A DNA stretch of 57,903 nt from Opitutales bacterium (GTDB lineage: Bacteria; Verrucomicrobiota; Verrucomicrobiia; Opitutales; UBA2987), in assembly GCA_021772515.1 (NCBI GenBank), contig JAJFLU010000046.1:1-57903 (forward strand), given 5' to 3'. This document shows, one piece after another, positions 1 through 7,084 of this stretch; position 1 is the stretch's first letter; the number at the start of each line of letters is the position of its first letter. The notes beneath the pieces are model-generated. The model did no database searches and was not told the origin of the DNA. It saw only the letters and a program-made list of their open reading frames with translations. A program made the translations under genes and the position numbers.

Positions 1-126
1 GGACTCAACAGTGTCTTCAGCGCCACCAAACGCAAAGCCAGAGGCTATCGCACGACCGAAAACCTAATCACCATGCTATACCTCGTCGCCGGTAAACTCA
101 ACATCCCATCCGCAATGTACCACTGA
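1..126 (+). mobile_element. ISL3-like transposase, C-terminal 41 residues (partial)
   Basis: The reading frame is open from the first base and stops at 124-126, so only the tail of the protein is in the window. It contains KRKARGYRTTENLITMLY followed by a short hydrophobic stretch. This matches the end of ISL3-family DDE transposases, which finish with a K-R-x-A-x-G-Y-R-x-x-x-N-F/L signature. The body of the gene lies to the left, so whether the element is intact cannot be judged. The 83 bases after the stop hold no gene; an IS end could lie there, but I see no clear inverted repeat partner. Family assignment rests on this one motif. Confidence 0.6.
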
Positions 127-209
127 AAACGTCGAGGAACCTCCTTGCGGTTAGTAATTCCTTGAGGATCAATAAATCAGATTAGGTTTTTTGCTCGTCC
201 ATCCGAAAA

Positions 210-428
210 ATGAAAAGGAAATCCATTACAAAGTCCACACGAAGATTACCTGTGGAAAGAGAACTTGAGGAATCGCTTTACGGCATCAGACGGGCTCTGG
301 CTATTGAGGCGGTGGCAAAGCTTCAGCAAAATTCTGCGGTCATGAACAAATCCGTGGTGAAGATGGCGGATATCGACGCAGAAATCAAACTGGTGCGCTC
401 AGCAAGGCTACATGGAGCCTTTCCTTGA
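210..428 (+). CDS. Small antitoxin-like protein of a decayed toxin-antitoxin pair
   Basis: This 72-residue basic protein has no recognisable DNA-binding motif. Its C-terminal half (VKMADIDAEIKLVRSAR) resembles the end of short antitoxins encoded just before PIN-domain toxins. Its last codons overlap the remnant of a PIN toxin, the usual antitoxin-toxin order. Because the toxin has lost its catalytic N-terminus, the gene is probably a leftover without a partner. No convincing Shine-Dalgarno precedes the ATG. The assignment leans mostly on the neighbouring toxin remnant. Confidence 0.45.
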   Translation: MKRKSITKSTRRLPVERELEESLYGIRRALAIEAVAKLQQNSAVMNKSVVKMADIDAEIKLVRSARLHGAFP

Positions 429-564
429 GACTGATTTGGCAGGTAATGTTGACTTTTTGGTAACCGGGAATAGAAAACATTTTCCGATTAAATTCCGAAG
501 TGGCGTCAAGGTGGTGGGGCCGAGGGAATTTTTGGATGGCTACAGGGTGTGGAGAGATTCATAG
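412..564 (+). pseudogene. PIN-family toxin remnant (C-terminal 50 residues)
   Basis: This frame reads NVDFLVTGNRKHFP, then GVKVVGPREFLDGY, then stops. This is the last third of the COG1569-type PIN RNase toxins, which end in D-Y/F-L-V-T-G-x-x-x-H-F and V-x-x-P-x-E-F-L. The first two thirds, with most of the acidic metal-binding residues, are absent. No room exists for them because the antitoxin-like gene overlaps the start. It is read as a toxin gene truncated by deletion, so no RNase activity is expected. Confidence 0.6.
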
Positions 565-570
565 AAGGAT

Positions 571-2562
571 ATGGCTGATAACGAAATGGGGAGGAGTGAA
601 GCGTCATTTGGGAGTGGCGATTTGGCGGAATTGGTCGAGCGGGTGAGGGGTTTCCTCGACGTTCGTGACCGTAAATATGGGTTTCCTGCGAAAACTTATG
701 CAAATTGCTTTGTGGGAACCGAGGCGGTCCGGCAGTTCGTCGAAAACGGTATCGCTGCGGATGAGGAGGACGCCCTGCGCATCGGCAATATGATGCTGAG
801 CGCCGGTTTGTTCAATCATGTCGAATATGCCCACGCATTTAAAAACGAATTTCTGTTTTACCGTTTCGCCTCGGATGCGGATCATGGCAAGGTGGCCGAA
901 AAACCGGATGGCAGAGCCGTCAGTTGGGCGGATTTCATGTCGCCCCTCACATCGAGCGGAGATAAAGCGATCTCGCTGCAACCGGATATCCCCGCCAGCG
1001 ACCCTGAATTTGGAGAATTCGCTCAGGTCGACCTAGAAGCAATTGGCGTCAAACCGCTGGATGCCCACAACTCGAAGCTGCTCGATAACGTCCACCCCAA
1101 AGAGTGGCTAAACCCCGAGCCGAAGGATAATTACAACCTCGTCGTTCTCGGCGCAGGTTCGGGGGGACTGGTTTCCGCGGCGGGAGCGGCCGGTGTCGGC
1201 GCGCGTGTTGCCTTGATCGAATCCCATCTTCTCGGCGGCGATTGCCTTAATGTCGGCTGCGTGCCCTCCAAAGCCTTGCTCAAATGTGCCAAGGCGGCTG
1301 CCTCGGTGCGTGGCGCGGCCAAATATGGTATCCATGTCAGTGGCGAGGTAACCGTAGATTTCGGCGCTGTCATGGAGCGAATGCGGCGGATCCGGGCGGG
1401 CATCGCGCCCCACGATTCGGCAAAACGCTTTTCCGGGCAGCTAGGGATTGATGTATTTATGGGCAGGGGGAAATTCACGGGGAGCAACACAATCGAGGTC
1501 AACGGCAAGACCCTGCGGTTTTCCAAGGCCGTCATAGCGACCGGTGGCACGGCGGCCATTCCACCGATTCCGGGGCTGGCGGAGGCACCCTATTTGACCA
1601 ACGCCTCGATTTTCAACCTGACCGAGTTACCCGCGCGTTTGGGCGTAATCGGGGCGGGTCCGATAGGGCTCGAACTCGCCCAGGCTTTTCGGCGCTTCGG
1701 CTCGGAGGTGACGGTTTTCTCGCGGAGCGGTGGTATTTTGCCAAAAGAGGACCCCGATGCGGCGAAAATCGTCTTGCAGTCAATGCGCAATGACGGCATC
1801 CAATTCGAACTCGATTCCAAATACAATCGAGTGGAAAGCGACAACGCGGGGGAATCGACTGTCACGGTGGTATTAGAACAGGAAAATGGGGAGCGAAGAC
1901 TGGAGTTTGACGCCTTGCTCGTGGCGACCGGGCGCAAGCCTTTGGTCAATGGTATCGGTCTGGAAGAAGCGGGGGTCAAATTCGACGAAAGATTGGGGGT
2001 CGAGGTTGACGACAAGCTGCAAACCGCCAACCCGAATGTTTACGCGGTCGGTGATGTGGCCACACGCTATCAATTTACCCACATGGCAGACTTCATGGCC
2101 CGTTTGGTGATCCGCAATGCCTTGTTCTACGGTCGCGATAAAGTGACCAGCCTGCTCATTCCTTGGGCCACCTACACCGATCCCGAAGTCGCCCACGTCG
2201 GTTTATACGAAAAAGACCTTCGCGATAGAGAAATCGAATTTGAAACTTACAAACGCGAATTTTCGGAGGTGGACAGGGCGATTCTCGAGGAGGAGACCGA
2301 GGGTTTTGTAAAAGTGCATGTGAAAAAAGGAGCCGATCAAATTTTGGGAGCCACCATCGTCGGCAGCCACGCCGGGGACATGATCAGCGAGATCACGGTG
2401 GCGATGCAAAACGGCATGGGATTAGGCAAACTGTCCAGCATCATCCACCCCTATCCTACGACCGCCGAAGCCATCCGCCAATGCGGCGATCTCTACAACA
2501 AGACCCGCCTCACCACCACCGTGAAAAAAATCTTCTCACGCCTCATGGCCCTCCAGCGCTAA
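571..2562 (+). CDS. DEP-domain / mercuric-reductase-like flavoprotein disulfide reductase
   Basis: This 663-residue protein has two parts. Residues about 17-100 form a DEP domain, a small winged-helix module usually involved in signalling or membrane attachment. Residues about 188-660 form a class I pyridine nucleotide-disulfide oxidoreductase: an FAD-binding GAGSGG near 194, the redox-active pair C225 and C230 in GGDCLNVGC, a second nucleotide-binding GAGPIG, and a C-terminal dimerisation domain with HPYPTTAE. Members are dihydrolipoamide dehydrogenases, glutathione reductases or MerA-like enzymes. No N-terminal metal-binding domain and no C-terminal vicinal cysteines occur, so true Hg(II) reduction is unlikely. 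It could supply the missing E3 of the branched-chain complex encoded farther right, but the tail looks more MerA-like. The substrate is unknown. Confidence 0.85.
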   Translation: MADNEMGRSEASFGSGDLAELVERVRGFLDVRDRKYGFPAKTYANCFVGTEAVRQFVENGIAADEEDALRIGNMMLSAGLFNHVEYAHAFKNEFLFYRFASDADHGKVAEKPDGRAVSWADFMSPLTSSGDKAISLQPDIPASDPEFGEFAQVDLEAIGVKPLDAHNSKLLDNVHPKEWLNPEPKDNYNLVVLGAGSGGLVSAAGAAGVGARVALIESHLLGGDCLNVGCVPSKALLKCAKAAASVRGAAKYGIHVSGEVTVDFGAVMERMRRIRAGIAPHDSAKRFSGQLGIDVFMGRGKFTGSNTIEVNGKTLRFSKAVIATGGTAAIPPIPGLAEAPYLTNASIFNLTELPARLGVIGAGPIGLELAQAFRRFGSEVTVFSRSGGILPKEDPDAAKIVLQSMRNDGIQFELDSKYNRVESDNAGESTVTVVLEQENGERRLEFDALLVATGRKPLVNGIGLEEAGVKFDERLGVEVDDKLQTANPNVYAVGDVATRYQFTHMADFMARLVIRNALFYGRDKVTSLLIPWATYTDPEVAHVGLYEKDLRDREIEFETYKREFSEVDRAILEEETEGFVKVHVKKGADQILGATIVGSHAGDMISEITVAMQNGMGLGKLSSIIHPYPTTAEAIRQCGDLYNKTRLTTTVKKIFSRLMALQR

Positions 2563-2602
2563 ATTTCCATTTCTCCGAAAATTTTTTCTATCCGCCTGAA
2601 CA

Positions 2603-3001
2603 ATGAACGCAATCAACCTGGATCCATCCCTCCAAATATTGAACAGGGACACAGTGACACCGTATCTTGGTCGGCCCTGGAAAAATGAAACCTTATACCA
2701 CCGGTTAATTTCAATTTACCGGTCAGAAGCCGCATCTATTCTGGAAAACATGAATGACTCCGTAAAGACGCGGGACATAAAATCCCTGCACAGTCTAGCC
2801 CATAAATTAAAGGGAAACTCGGGCGTAATAGGGGCGGAAAGAGTCCAGTGGCTGTCGGACGCAGTATTTCAGGCTTCGGGGAGAGGGACCGCCATCAAGC
2901 CGCAATTGATATTGGATATGGAAAGTGAATTATCCATTTTTTTGCTGGAGGTAGATGCCTTTCTCGACGAAAAAAGCACGTCCTCACCAGAGGAAAACTA
3001 G
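2603..3001 (+). CDS. Stand-alone Hpt (histidine phosphotransfer) protein
   Basis: This 132-residue helical protein is built around SLAHKLKGNSG, the phosphotransfer signature, with H67 as the phospho-accepting histidine. Such proteins shuttle phosphate from the receiver of a hybrid kinase to a response regulator in the cytoplasm. No kinase gene is adjacent. The hybrid kinase and two-receiver regulator about 28 kb to the right are possible partners only by inference. The gene starts 40 bases after the flavoprotein and may share its transcript. Confidence 0.8.
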   Translation: MNAINLDPSLQILNRDTVTPYLGRPWKNETLYHRLISIYRSEAASILENMNDSVKTRDIKSLHSLAHKLKGNSGVIGAERVQWLSDAVFQASGRGTAIKPQLILDMESELSIFLLEVDAFLDEKSTSSPEEN

Positions 3002-3039
3002 AACCTGCCCGTATCGACAGCCTAATTTCCTCAGATTGA

Positions 3040-4098
3040 TTAAATCTTTTTATCAAGGCGGGTTTCGCCTTTTATTTTCACGATTTCGGCGACTATACTG
3101 AGGGCGATTTCAGCGGGAGTTCGGGCTTTGATATCAAGCCCTATGGGGGCATGGATTCTTTCAATAAAACTTTGTTCGAGCCCTTCCTTTTCCAGCCTCC
3201 GACAGCGGTCGGCATGGGTTCGCCGGCTCCCCAATGCTCCAACGTAGGCCACCGGACTTGACAGCAGGATTTTCAAGGCCGGATCGTCGATTTTGGGATC
3301 ATGGGTTAGAACAACGGCATAGGTGTCGCCATCCAGATTTAATCCGGGAAGTACGTTTTGAGGCCAATCCGCCAATACTGAGCCTGCCTGCGAGGTAAAA
3401 ATTTCGTCACTGGCGAAAACCTTTCGAGGATCAATGACAATCGTCTCAAAATCCAGCTTGGCCGCCAACTGTATGAGATGTTTTCCGATATGGGTAGCCC
3501 CAACAATGATAATTCGAGATTTCGGAGGCGAAACCTGAACGAAAACCGATTCCCCTAAAATGGTTGCCTCGGCGCTTTCCCGTTTTTCATAGAAATTTAG
3601 TGCGATATCGCGCGCCTCGGCGTTGGCCGCCGCCCCCCAATCGCCTGCCAGCGATCCGTCGGGCCAAACCAGCAGATGCCCACCGTGAGTTTCGGACAGT
3701 CTGGTCAGAAGAATAAAGGGCTTCCCTTCTTTTGATGCCCGCAGGAGAGCCTCTCCAACTTCCTGCTCAGTTTTCTGCTCTGAAAATCCAAAGTATTTTT
3801 CGACAAAGACCTTTATTTGGCCGCCACAGGAAAGCCCGACCGACCACGCGGATTCATTGGCAACATCAAAGCTTAAAATTCGCGATTGATTACCGGCAAT
3901 AACCCCAAGCGCCTCTTCCACCACAGCCCCTTCCACGCAGCCGGCGCTGACCGATCCGGTCACGCGATTGTCCTCTCGCACGGCCATCATCGATCCGGCG
4001 GCCCGAGGGGCCGAACCCCAGGTTTTTATCACGGTGGCAAGAGCGAAAGGAATCCTATCTTCCCACCAAAAGGGCAAGGCATTCAGAGTGTCTCTCAT
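3040..4098 (-). CDS. XdhC/CoxI-family molybdenum-hydroxylase maturation factor
   Basis: This 352-residue protein has the two-domain XdhC layout. The N-terminal XdhC/CoxI domain contains a TVIKTWGSAPRAAGS stretch and the GxVSAGCVEG motif. The C-terminal Rossmann-like domain contains IIVGATHIGKHL and GALGSRRTHADR. XdhC proteins bind molybdenum cofactor, promote its sulfuration and insert it into xanthine dehydrogenase-type enzymes. The gene looks intact. Its upstream neighbour on the same strand is the wreck of such an enzyme, so the chaperone may serve an enzyme elsewhere or be on its way to loss. Confidence 0.88.
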   Translation of the reverse strand: MRDTLNALPFWWEDRIPFALATVIKTWGSAPRAAGSMMAVREDNRVTGSVSAGCVEGAVVEEALGVIAGNQSRILSFDVANESAWSVGLSCGGQIKVFVEKYFGFSEQKTEQEVGEALLRASKEGKPFILLTRLSETHGGHLLVWPDGSLAGDWGAAANAEARDIALNFYEKRESAEATILGESVFVQVSPPKSRIIIVGATHIGKHLIQLAAKLDFETIVIDPRKVFASDEIFTSQAGSVLADWPQNVLPGLNLDGDTYAVVLTHDPKIDDPALKILLSSPVAYVGALGSRRTHADRCRRLEKEGLEQSFIERIHAPIGLDIKARTPAEIALSIVAEIVKIKGETRLDKKI

Positions 4099-4121
4099 CG
4101 ACTTTGTCGCCTAAAACTACC

Positions 4122-4344
4122 CTAACCCTGAACAAAATCAAGGCGAACAGGTAATTTGCGCACCCGCTTGCCCGTCGCCGCAAAGAGGGCATTGCATAAG
4201 GCGGGAGCCGCAAAGACCCTTGCCGCATCCGAACTTTGTGCCGGTCATATCCAGTGTTTCACGTAAAACCCAGAGCAATGGAGTATCTGGATCGACGATT
4301 ACGGTATGACGTTGGTCGTTAACCGTGAAAGTGATTTTTCTGAT
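4122..4344 (-). pseudogene. Molybdenum hydroxylase remnant: start of the [2Fe-2S] subunit joined to the end of the Mo subunit
   Basis: On the minus strand the first 120 bases or so (from 4344 down) translate to [19 protein letters not shown], then [13 protein letters not shown]. This is the N-terminus of an isoquinoline 1-oxidoreductase (IorA)-type ferredoxin-like subunit, including the first cysteines of its cluster loop. In another frame the sequence continues as [20 protein letters not shown] up to a stop at 4122-4124. That is the C-terminus of the molybdopterin-binding subunit (IorB type). Everything between, more than 2.5 kb in a normal operon, is gone, and the frame shifts at the junction near 4205-4215. 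The expected first codon reads ATC instead of ATG (4342-4344). The remnant sits directly upstream of xdhC on the same strand, as an intact operon would. Confidence 0.75.
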
Positions 4345-4386
4345 CTAATCTTACTAATTAGCAGCGGGGCGGAGTGAGTGGGGAAT

Positions 4387-4568
4387 GGGGTCAGATCTGA
4401 ATGGCGAGAACTCAAGCATCATACCTTCCTCCTCATCTATCTCATCGTCTTCCTCTGATGCTGCGTAAGTTGTTGTTACTAAATAAATAAGGGACGAAGA
4501 GGAAGACTAAGACGAAGAGCAAGATTTCATAAACGGTCTTGAATTCGTGCCATTCGAGTCAGGTCTAA
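4387..4568. repeat. Nested inverted-repeat element (REP/MITE-like)
   Basis: The outer arms begin with GGGGTCAGATCTGAATGGC at 4387 and end with the near reverse complement at 4538-4568 (reverse-strand reading ATTAGACCTGACTCGAATGGC). Both arms run inward to GAAxTCAAG. An inner pair, CTCATCGTCTTCCTCT at 4441 and GACGAAGAGGAAG at 4493, can also fold back. No protein is encoded. A GGGGTCAGRYCT-type end resembles sequences flanking REP-associated tyrosine transposases, so this may be a non-autonomous element. The remaining bases to 4700 hold nothing I recognise. Confidence 0.45.
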
Positions 4569-4702
4569 TCAAAAGTGACATTATCTCGTTGAAAGGGTTC
4601 CGGTAATTTTAAACGAACGAACTTTTTTGAATCCAATTCGTTTCCCAACGGCGTCTTTTATCAAACTTACATAAATCGGTACTCAAATTAATCACACATA
4701 TA

Positions 4703-4751
4703 ATGAAAAACTGGACTTCGCATCTTTCGATACTCTCTCTCCGTATTAACC
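4703..4751 (+). other. Out-of-frame signal-peptide segment of the downstream thioredoxin-like gene
   Basis: An ATG at 4703 opens MKNWTSHLSILSL, which looks like the first half of a secretion signal. The frame then leaves the downstream gene at the CTCTCTCT tract (4733-4740). The downstream frame supplies VLTLPGTLLA, a good second half with a signal-peptidase-like A at the end. One extra CT unit would join them. The segment is therefore the displaced start of the next gene, through mutation, sequencing error or repeat-length variation. Confidence 0.55.
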
Positions 4752-5861
4752 TTGCCCGGCACACTTTTGGCTACAGAAAATGAGGAGGCGCTGGCCTTGC
4801 TCGAACAAACTGCCCTGGCGATGGAATCCCTGGAGGGGATCACTTTCAGCTTCAAGGACTACGGGACGGGAAATAGAGCGGAAAAGTATCTCTTAATTGA
4901 AGGGACTGGTTATCTCACCGCCGCCCGGGGGGAGCTTGGCGCAATCGGCTTACTCGAGGGGACAACTGGCAGTGGAGCTGACGCCATAGCGCATCGAATT
5001 TTCCTCGACGGAGAGACGGTGTTCGCACAGGACAACGACAAGGAAACGGTTTGGACAAGCCCTTTGTACAGATTTGGCGCCTTGTTGATGTATTTCAACC
5101 GAGGTGAAATCCTCGCCATGCTTTCCTCCCCCGAAACCTTTCGTAATCTGCAAGAATATGGCCCGAAAATTGAAGGTTCCAAGGAATACGATGGCACGGT
5201 CTGCAATATCATCACGCTTAGTTTTCAGGGAGGAAGGGAAGGATACCGGGCATTCATCGGAAAAGAGGATTCAATCATCCGGCGAATGGAGCATTCGTTC
5301 GGTGAAAACGGAGCCGATGGGACTCAGATATTTGAACTCAGCAATGTTCACCCCAAAAAGATAGAGCGCGCAAAATTACCGGCGAGATTTTTCGAGGAAA
5401 CCTATCCCAAAAAAGATTTTTCGATGGGCAGTATGGCCATCGGCGATACTTTTCCCGATTGGAGTTTGGAGATAGAGGACGGGAAGCAAATCAGCTCGGA
5501 ATCACTCCGTGGAAAGGTGGTTCTTCTCGACTTTTGGGCCACTTGGTGCGCTCCCTGCCGTGCTGCCATGCAGGGGCTTCAAACTATCCACGAGGAATAC
5601 GCCGACCAGGAGGTTCGTGTGATAGGCTTACAGGTTCACGACAAGAAGGATCCGGCGCCATTTTTGGCCGAATTGGGCATCACTTATCCAACTTACAAAG
5701 GAGACCAAGTGGTGGAAATCGTCGGCAAGGCGATCAAGGTGCAAAACCTACCTGCCCTATTTGTGGTCAGCCCCGAAGGCAAGCTGGTTGACTATTTCCT
5801 CTCCTATTCCGGCAAAAGCACCGATAGAAAAATCCGCCAGGCAATCGAGCAGTCGCTGTAA
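4752..5861 (+). CDS. Exported TlpA-like thioredoxin-fold protein with an N-terminal LolA-like region
   Basis: This 369-residue frame begins at a TTG that is probably not the true start (see the signal segment at 4703-4751). Residues about 10-215 resemble beta-rich carrier regions of the DUF2092/LolA kind, seen as alternating strands with few conserved residues. Residues about 228-368 are a TlpA/ResA-type thioredoxin domain: GDTFPDWSLE, then LLDFWATWCAPC with the redox pair C266 and C269, then a cis-proline region NLPALFVV. Such proteins reduce disulfides outside the cytoplasm. As written the protein lacks an in-frame signal peptide. With one added CT unit upstream it would gain a standard one. 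Confidence 0.78.
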   Translation: MPGTLLATENEEALALLEQTALAMESLEGITFSFKDYGTGNRAEKYLLIEGTGYLTAARGELGAIGLLEGTTGSGADAIAHRIFLDGETVFAQDNDKETVWTSPLYRFGALLMYFNRGEILAMLSSPETFRNLQEYGPKIEGSKEYDGTVCNIITLSFQGGREGYRAFIGKEDSIIRRMEHSFGENGADGTQIFELSNVHPKKIERAKLPARFFEETYPKKDFSMGSMAIGDTFPDWSLEIEDGKQISSESLRGKVVLLDFWATWCAPCRAAMQGLQTIHEEYADQEVRVIGLQVHDKKDPAPFLAELGITYPTYKGDQVVEIVGKAIKVQNLPALFVVSPEGKLVDYFLSYSGKSTDRKIRQAIEQSL

Positions 5862-5884
5862 AAGTCACCCCTGGAATTGGGTTT

Positions 5885-6379
5885 TTAAATAATTAGCTGA
5901 AGCTGCTCCTGAACCCCGAGGAGGGTTTGGGGGGAAACATCGACATTGGGCACCTCGTACTCGGTTTCGGTCTTGCGGAAAAGGTAGGTCGCAGAGTTGG
6001 CATTTCCGGTTCTGGCGATGGGCTTGAGGATCCGCTTTCGCTCCAATATCAGGGCCAATAGGTATTTCAGGATGTCACTTTCTTCGGATTGCCCGCCTTC
6101 CTCATCGGCCTCAAAGAGAGAGAGGAACAGTTCCTCCGTCGTATTCAATATCGCCTGCCGGGCTTCCGTTTCGGATTCAATGTCCTTGATGGTATGCCCC
6201 CACCAGCCAACCACCGCGCCGGAGGGCGTGAAGTTTTCGGCCTCTTCCTCCAGAATATCGGAGCGCATCAGTTCGCCCTCCTCACTCTTGTAAAGATAAC
6301 TGACCACTTTTTGGTCCGCCACTAAAGGTTTCCCGGTTGCGTGGGAATGTTTTGAAAGTGTCTTTACTCTCCAATCCAT
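5885..6379 (-). CDS. Conserved-type hypothetical protein, 164 residues
   Basis: I do not recognise this family. The protein is acidic and mixed alpha/beta, with no membrane segment or signal peptide. It has the motif VGWWGHTIKD near residue 58 and a helical centre rich in glutamate. The stretch AILERKRILKP-like near residues 111-120 and the YEVPxVxVxPQTL tail suggest a compact soluble protein. It converges on the thioredoxin-like gene 23 bases away and is divergent from the hydrolase to its right. Base composition matches the chromosome. Confidence 0.6.
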   Translation of the reverse strand: MDWRVKTLSKHSHATGKPLVADQKVVSYLYKSEEGELMRSDILEEEAENFTPSGAVVGWWGHTIKDIESETEARQAILNTTEELFLSLFEADEEGGQSEESDILKYLLALILERKRILKPIARTGNANSATYLFRKTETEYEVPNVDVSPQTLLGVQEQLQLII

Positions 6380-6482
6380 ATTCGTTTACATTTCGATGTT
6401 CATCAAGGGGTAGCAAAGCAAAGACCGACAGAGGCGCAAAGATAAATTTCTCCCGAGACCATTAATTATTTAATCTCAGCCC

Positions 6483-7049
6483 ATGCCAGACTCAAATGCA
6501 ATGACAGACGGATCAACCGCGTTTCTACTGGTCGATGTTCAAACCGTCTTTGCCAGAGTGCTCCCGCAATATGAGGAGCTGGTTCGCCGCTGCCAATTCG
6601 CTCTGGAATCGGCTGCATTGCTGAAACTGCCAGTTTATATCACCGAACAGGTTCCCGAAAAACTCGGAGCAACCCAGCCAGAACTCACCGCCGCCGCTCC
6701 TGAAGCGAAGCTTTTCACCAAGACCGCTTTTTCCGCCATTCGCGCCGAGGGTCTGCTCGAGGAATTTCAAGGCCGGAATGTGCGTCATCTTCTCGTTGGG
6801 GGTCTGGAAACCCCGGTCTGCGTGTATCAAACAGTGATGGATGCCCTCCGCGAGGGTTTTCAGGTCACTATGCTGACCGATTGTATCGGTTGCCGCCGGG
6901 AGGAAGACGGGAAGGCGATAGTCGACTACCTTGGCCGACAAAACTCCTGCCACCCACTGCCTTCAGAATCCGTTTTTTACCGTCTTCTGGGCGATGCCAA
7001 AGCACCTGACTTTCGGGCTTACACGGGATTGGTGAAAAAGTTCGGCTAA
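6483..7049 (+). CDS. Isochorismatase-family cysteine hydrolase
   Basis: This 188-residue protein has the catalytic triad of the isochorismatase-like fold: D18 in LLVDVQ, K80 in TKTAFS and C113 in GLETPVCVYQT. The family hydrolyses small amides, vinyl ethers or imides in the cytoplasm. The short single-domain form here resembles the YcaC/ISOC1 branch, which has no agreed substrate. It is followed 35 bases later by mgtE on the same strand. Nothing nearby points to siderophore or nicotinate metabolism, so no substrate is proposed. Confidence 0.85.
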   Translation: MPDSNAMTDGSTAFLLVDVQTVFARVLPQYEELVRRCQFALESAALLKLPVYITEQVPEKLGATQPELTAAAPEAKLFTKTAFSAIRAEGLLEEFQGRNVRHLLVGGLETPVCVYQTVMDALREGFQVTMLTDCIGCRREEDGKAIVDYLGRQNSCHPLPSESVFYRLLGDAKAPDFRAYTGLVKKFG

Positions 7050-7084
7050 AGATTAAAAAGGGCCACCAACAGGTTTCAAACGAC

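Noticed and set aside
571..2562. True mercuric reductase
   Set aside because: No N-terminal heavy-metal domain, no C-terminal cysteine pair, and no mer genes nearby.
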